6,470 nt of DNA, from contig JAUZFY010000287.1 of assembly GCA_030840185.1 (NCBI GenBank), positions 1-6,470 on the forward strand, given 5' to 3'. The notes under the pieces were generated by a model that saw only the letters and a program-made list of their open reading frames with translations, ran no database searches and had not been told where the DNA came from. A program made the position numbers and the translations under genes. Position 1 is the first letter of the stretch. The number at the start of each line of letters is the position of its first letter. Positions 6,300 through 6,470 of the stretch are shown in pieces. This DNA comes from Microbacteriaceae bacterium (GTDB lineage: Bacteria > Actinomycetota > Actinomycetes > Actinomycetales > Microbacteriaceae).

Positions 6300-6470
6300 C
6301 TATTTCGCGATGCTGGCTTCGCGCACGGTGAGGGTGCGCTTGTCCCGCTTCTTGATCTCCGGCTCACCACCGCGCAGCTGCGCGTAGACCGGCGCGGCGA
6401 TGAAGATCGTCGAGTAGGTTCCGACAATGATTCCGATGAACAGGGCGAGCGAGATGTCACGCAGTGTTCC
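6300..6470 (-). CDS. secF: Protein translocase subunit SecF, C-terminal end only
   Basis: Only the last 56 residues and the TAG stop (6302-6300) are in the window; the gene continues past the right edge. The segment begins in the last membrane helix, GTLRDISLALFIGIIVGTYSTIFIAAPVYAQLR, which matches the conserved final helix of SecF (pattern 'D..LALFIGI.VGTYS.IFIA.P'). A charged cytoplasmic tail follows (EPEIKKRDKRTLTVREASIAK). SecF works with SecD in the cytoplasmic membrane to drive late steps of Sec-dependent export with the proton-motive force. In many actinobacteria secD and secF lie just upstream of rel, as here. The only unusual point is that a rhodanese gene, rather than apt, lies between secF and rel. 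Confidence 0.93.
   Translation of the reverse strand, partial: GTLRDISLALFIGIIVGTYSTIFIAAPVYAQLRGGEPEIKKRDKRTLTVREASIAK

Overview
The window looks like core chromosome of a high-GC actinobacterium, most likely a member of the Microbacteriaceae. This rests on the strong G/C bias at third codon positions, GTG and TTG starts, the actinobacterial style of the bifunctional Rel protein, and the grouping secF / rel / DUF349 / short basic membrane protein. The genus cannot be fixed from sequence reading alone. No RNA gene, insertion sequence, phage gene, CRISPR array or attachment site was seen.

Layout. Positions 1-1146 (minus strand) hold most of rarA, the AAA+ replication-associated recombination ATPase; its C-terminus lies beyond the left edge. 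A 146-bp divergent intergenic region follows. It contains a likely leaderless rarA promoter and a weaker plus-strand promoter. Positions 1293-1589 (plus) encode a 98-residue single-pass membrane protein with a Pro/Ser/Thr-rich tail. It looks like the N-terminal anchor of the actinobacterial membrane-anchored cyclophilins, without the cyclophilin domain. Positions 1685-2914 (plus) encode a helical three-repeat DUF349 protein. Positions 3024-3602 (plus) encode a 192-residue protein of uncertain function with an AbiEi-antitoxin-like sequence signature. Its 3' end overlaps the convergent rel gene by 31 bp.

The right part is a minus-strand run reading right to left: the end of secF (from 6470 to 6300), a single-domain rhodanese (6275-5937), and rel (5854-3572), the bifunctional (p)ppGpp synthetase/hydrolase with all of its domains intact. 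secF and the rhodanese are 24 bp apart and probably co-transcribed. The rhodanese-rel gap is 82 bp and carries a short perfect hairpin that could modulate read-through into rel.

Functionally this is housekeeping: fork maintenance (rarA), protein export (secF), stringent response (rel) and a probable sulfur-transfer or redox protein (rhodanese). I do not see a convincing new multi-gene system. The points most worth a second look are the anchor-only cyclophilin-like gene, the orphan AbiEi-like gene overlapping rel, the rhodanese placed between secF and rel, and the hairpin in front of rel.
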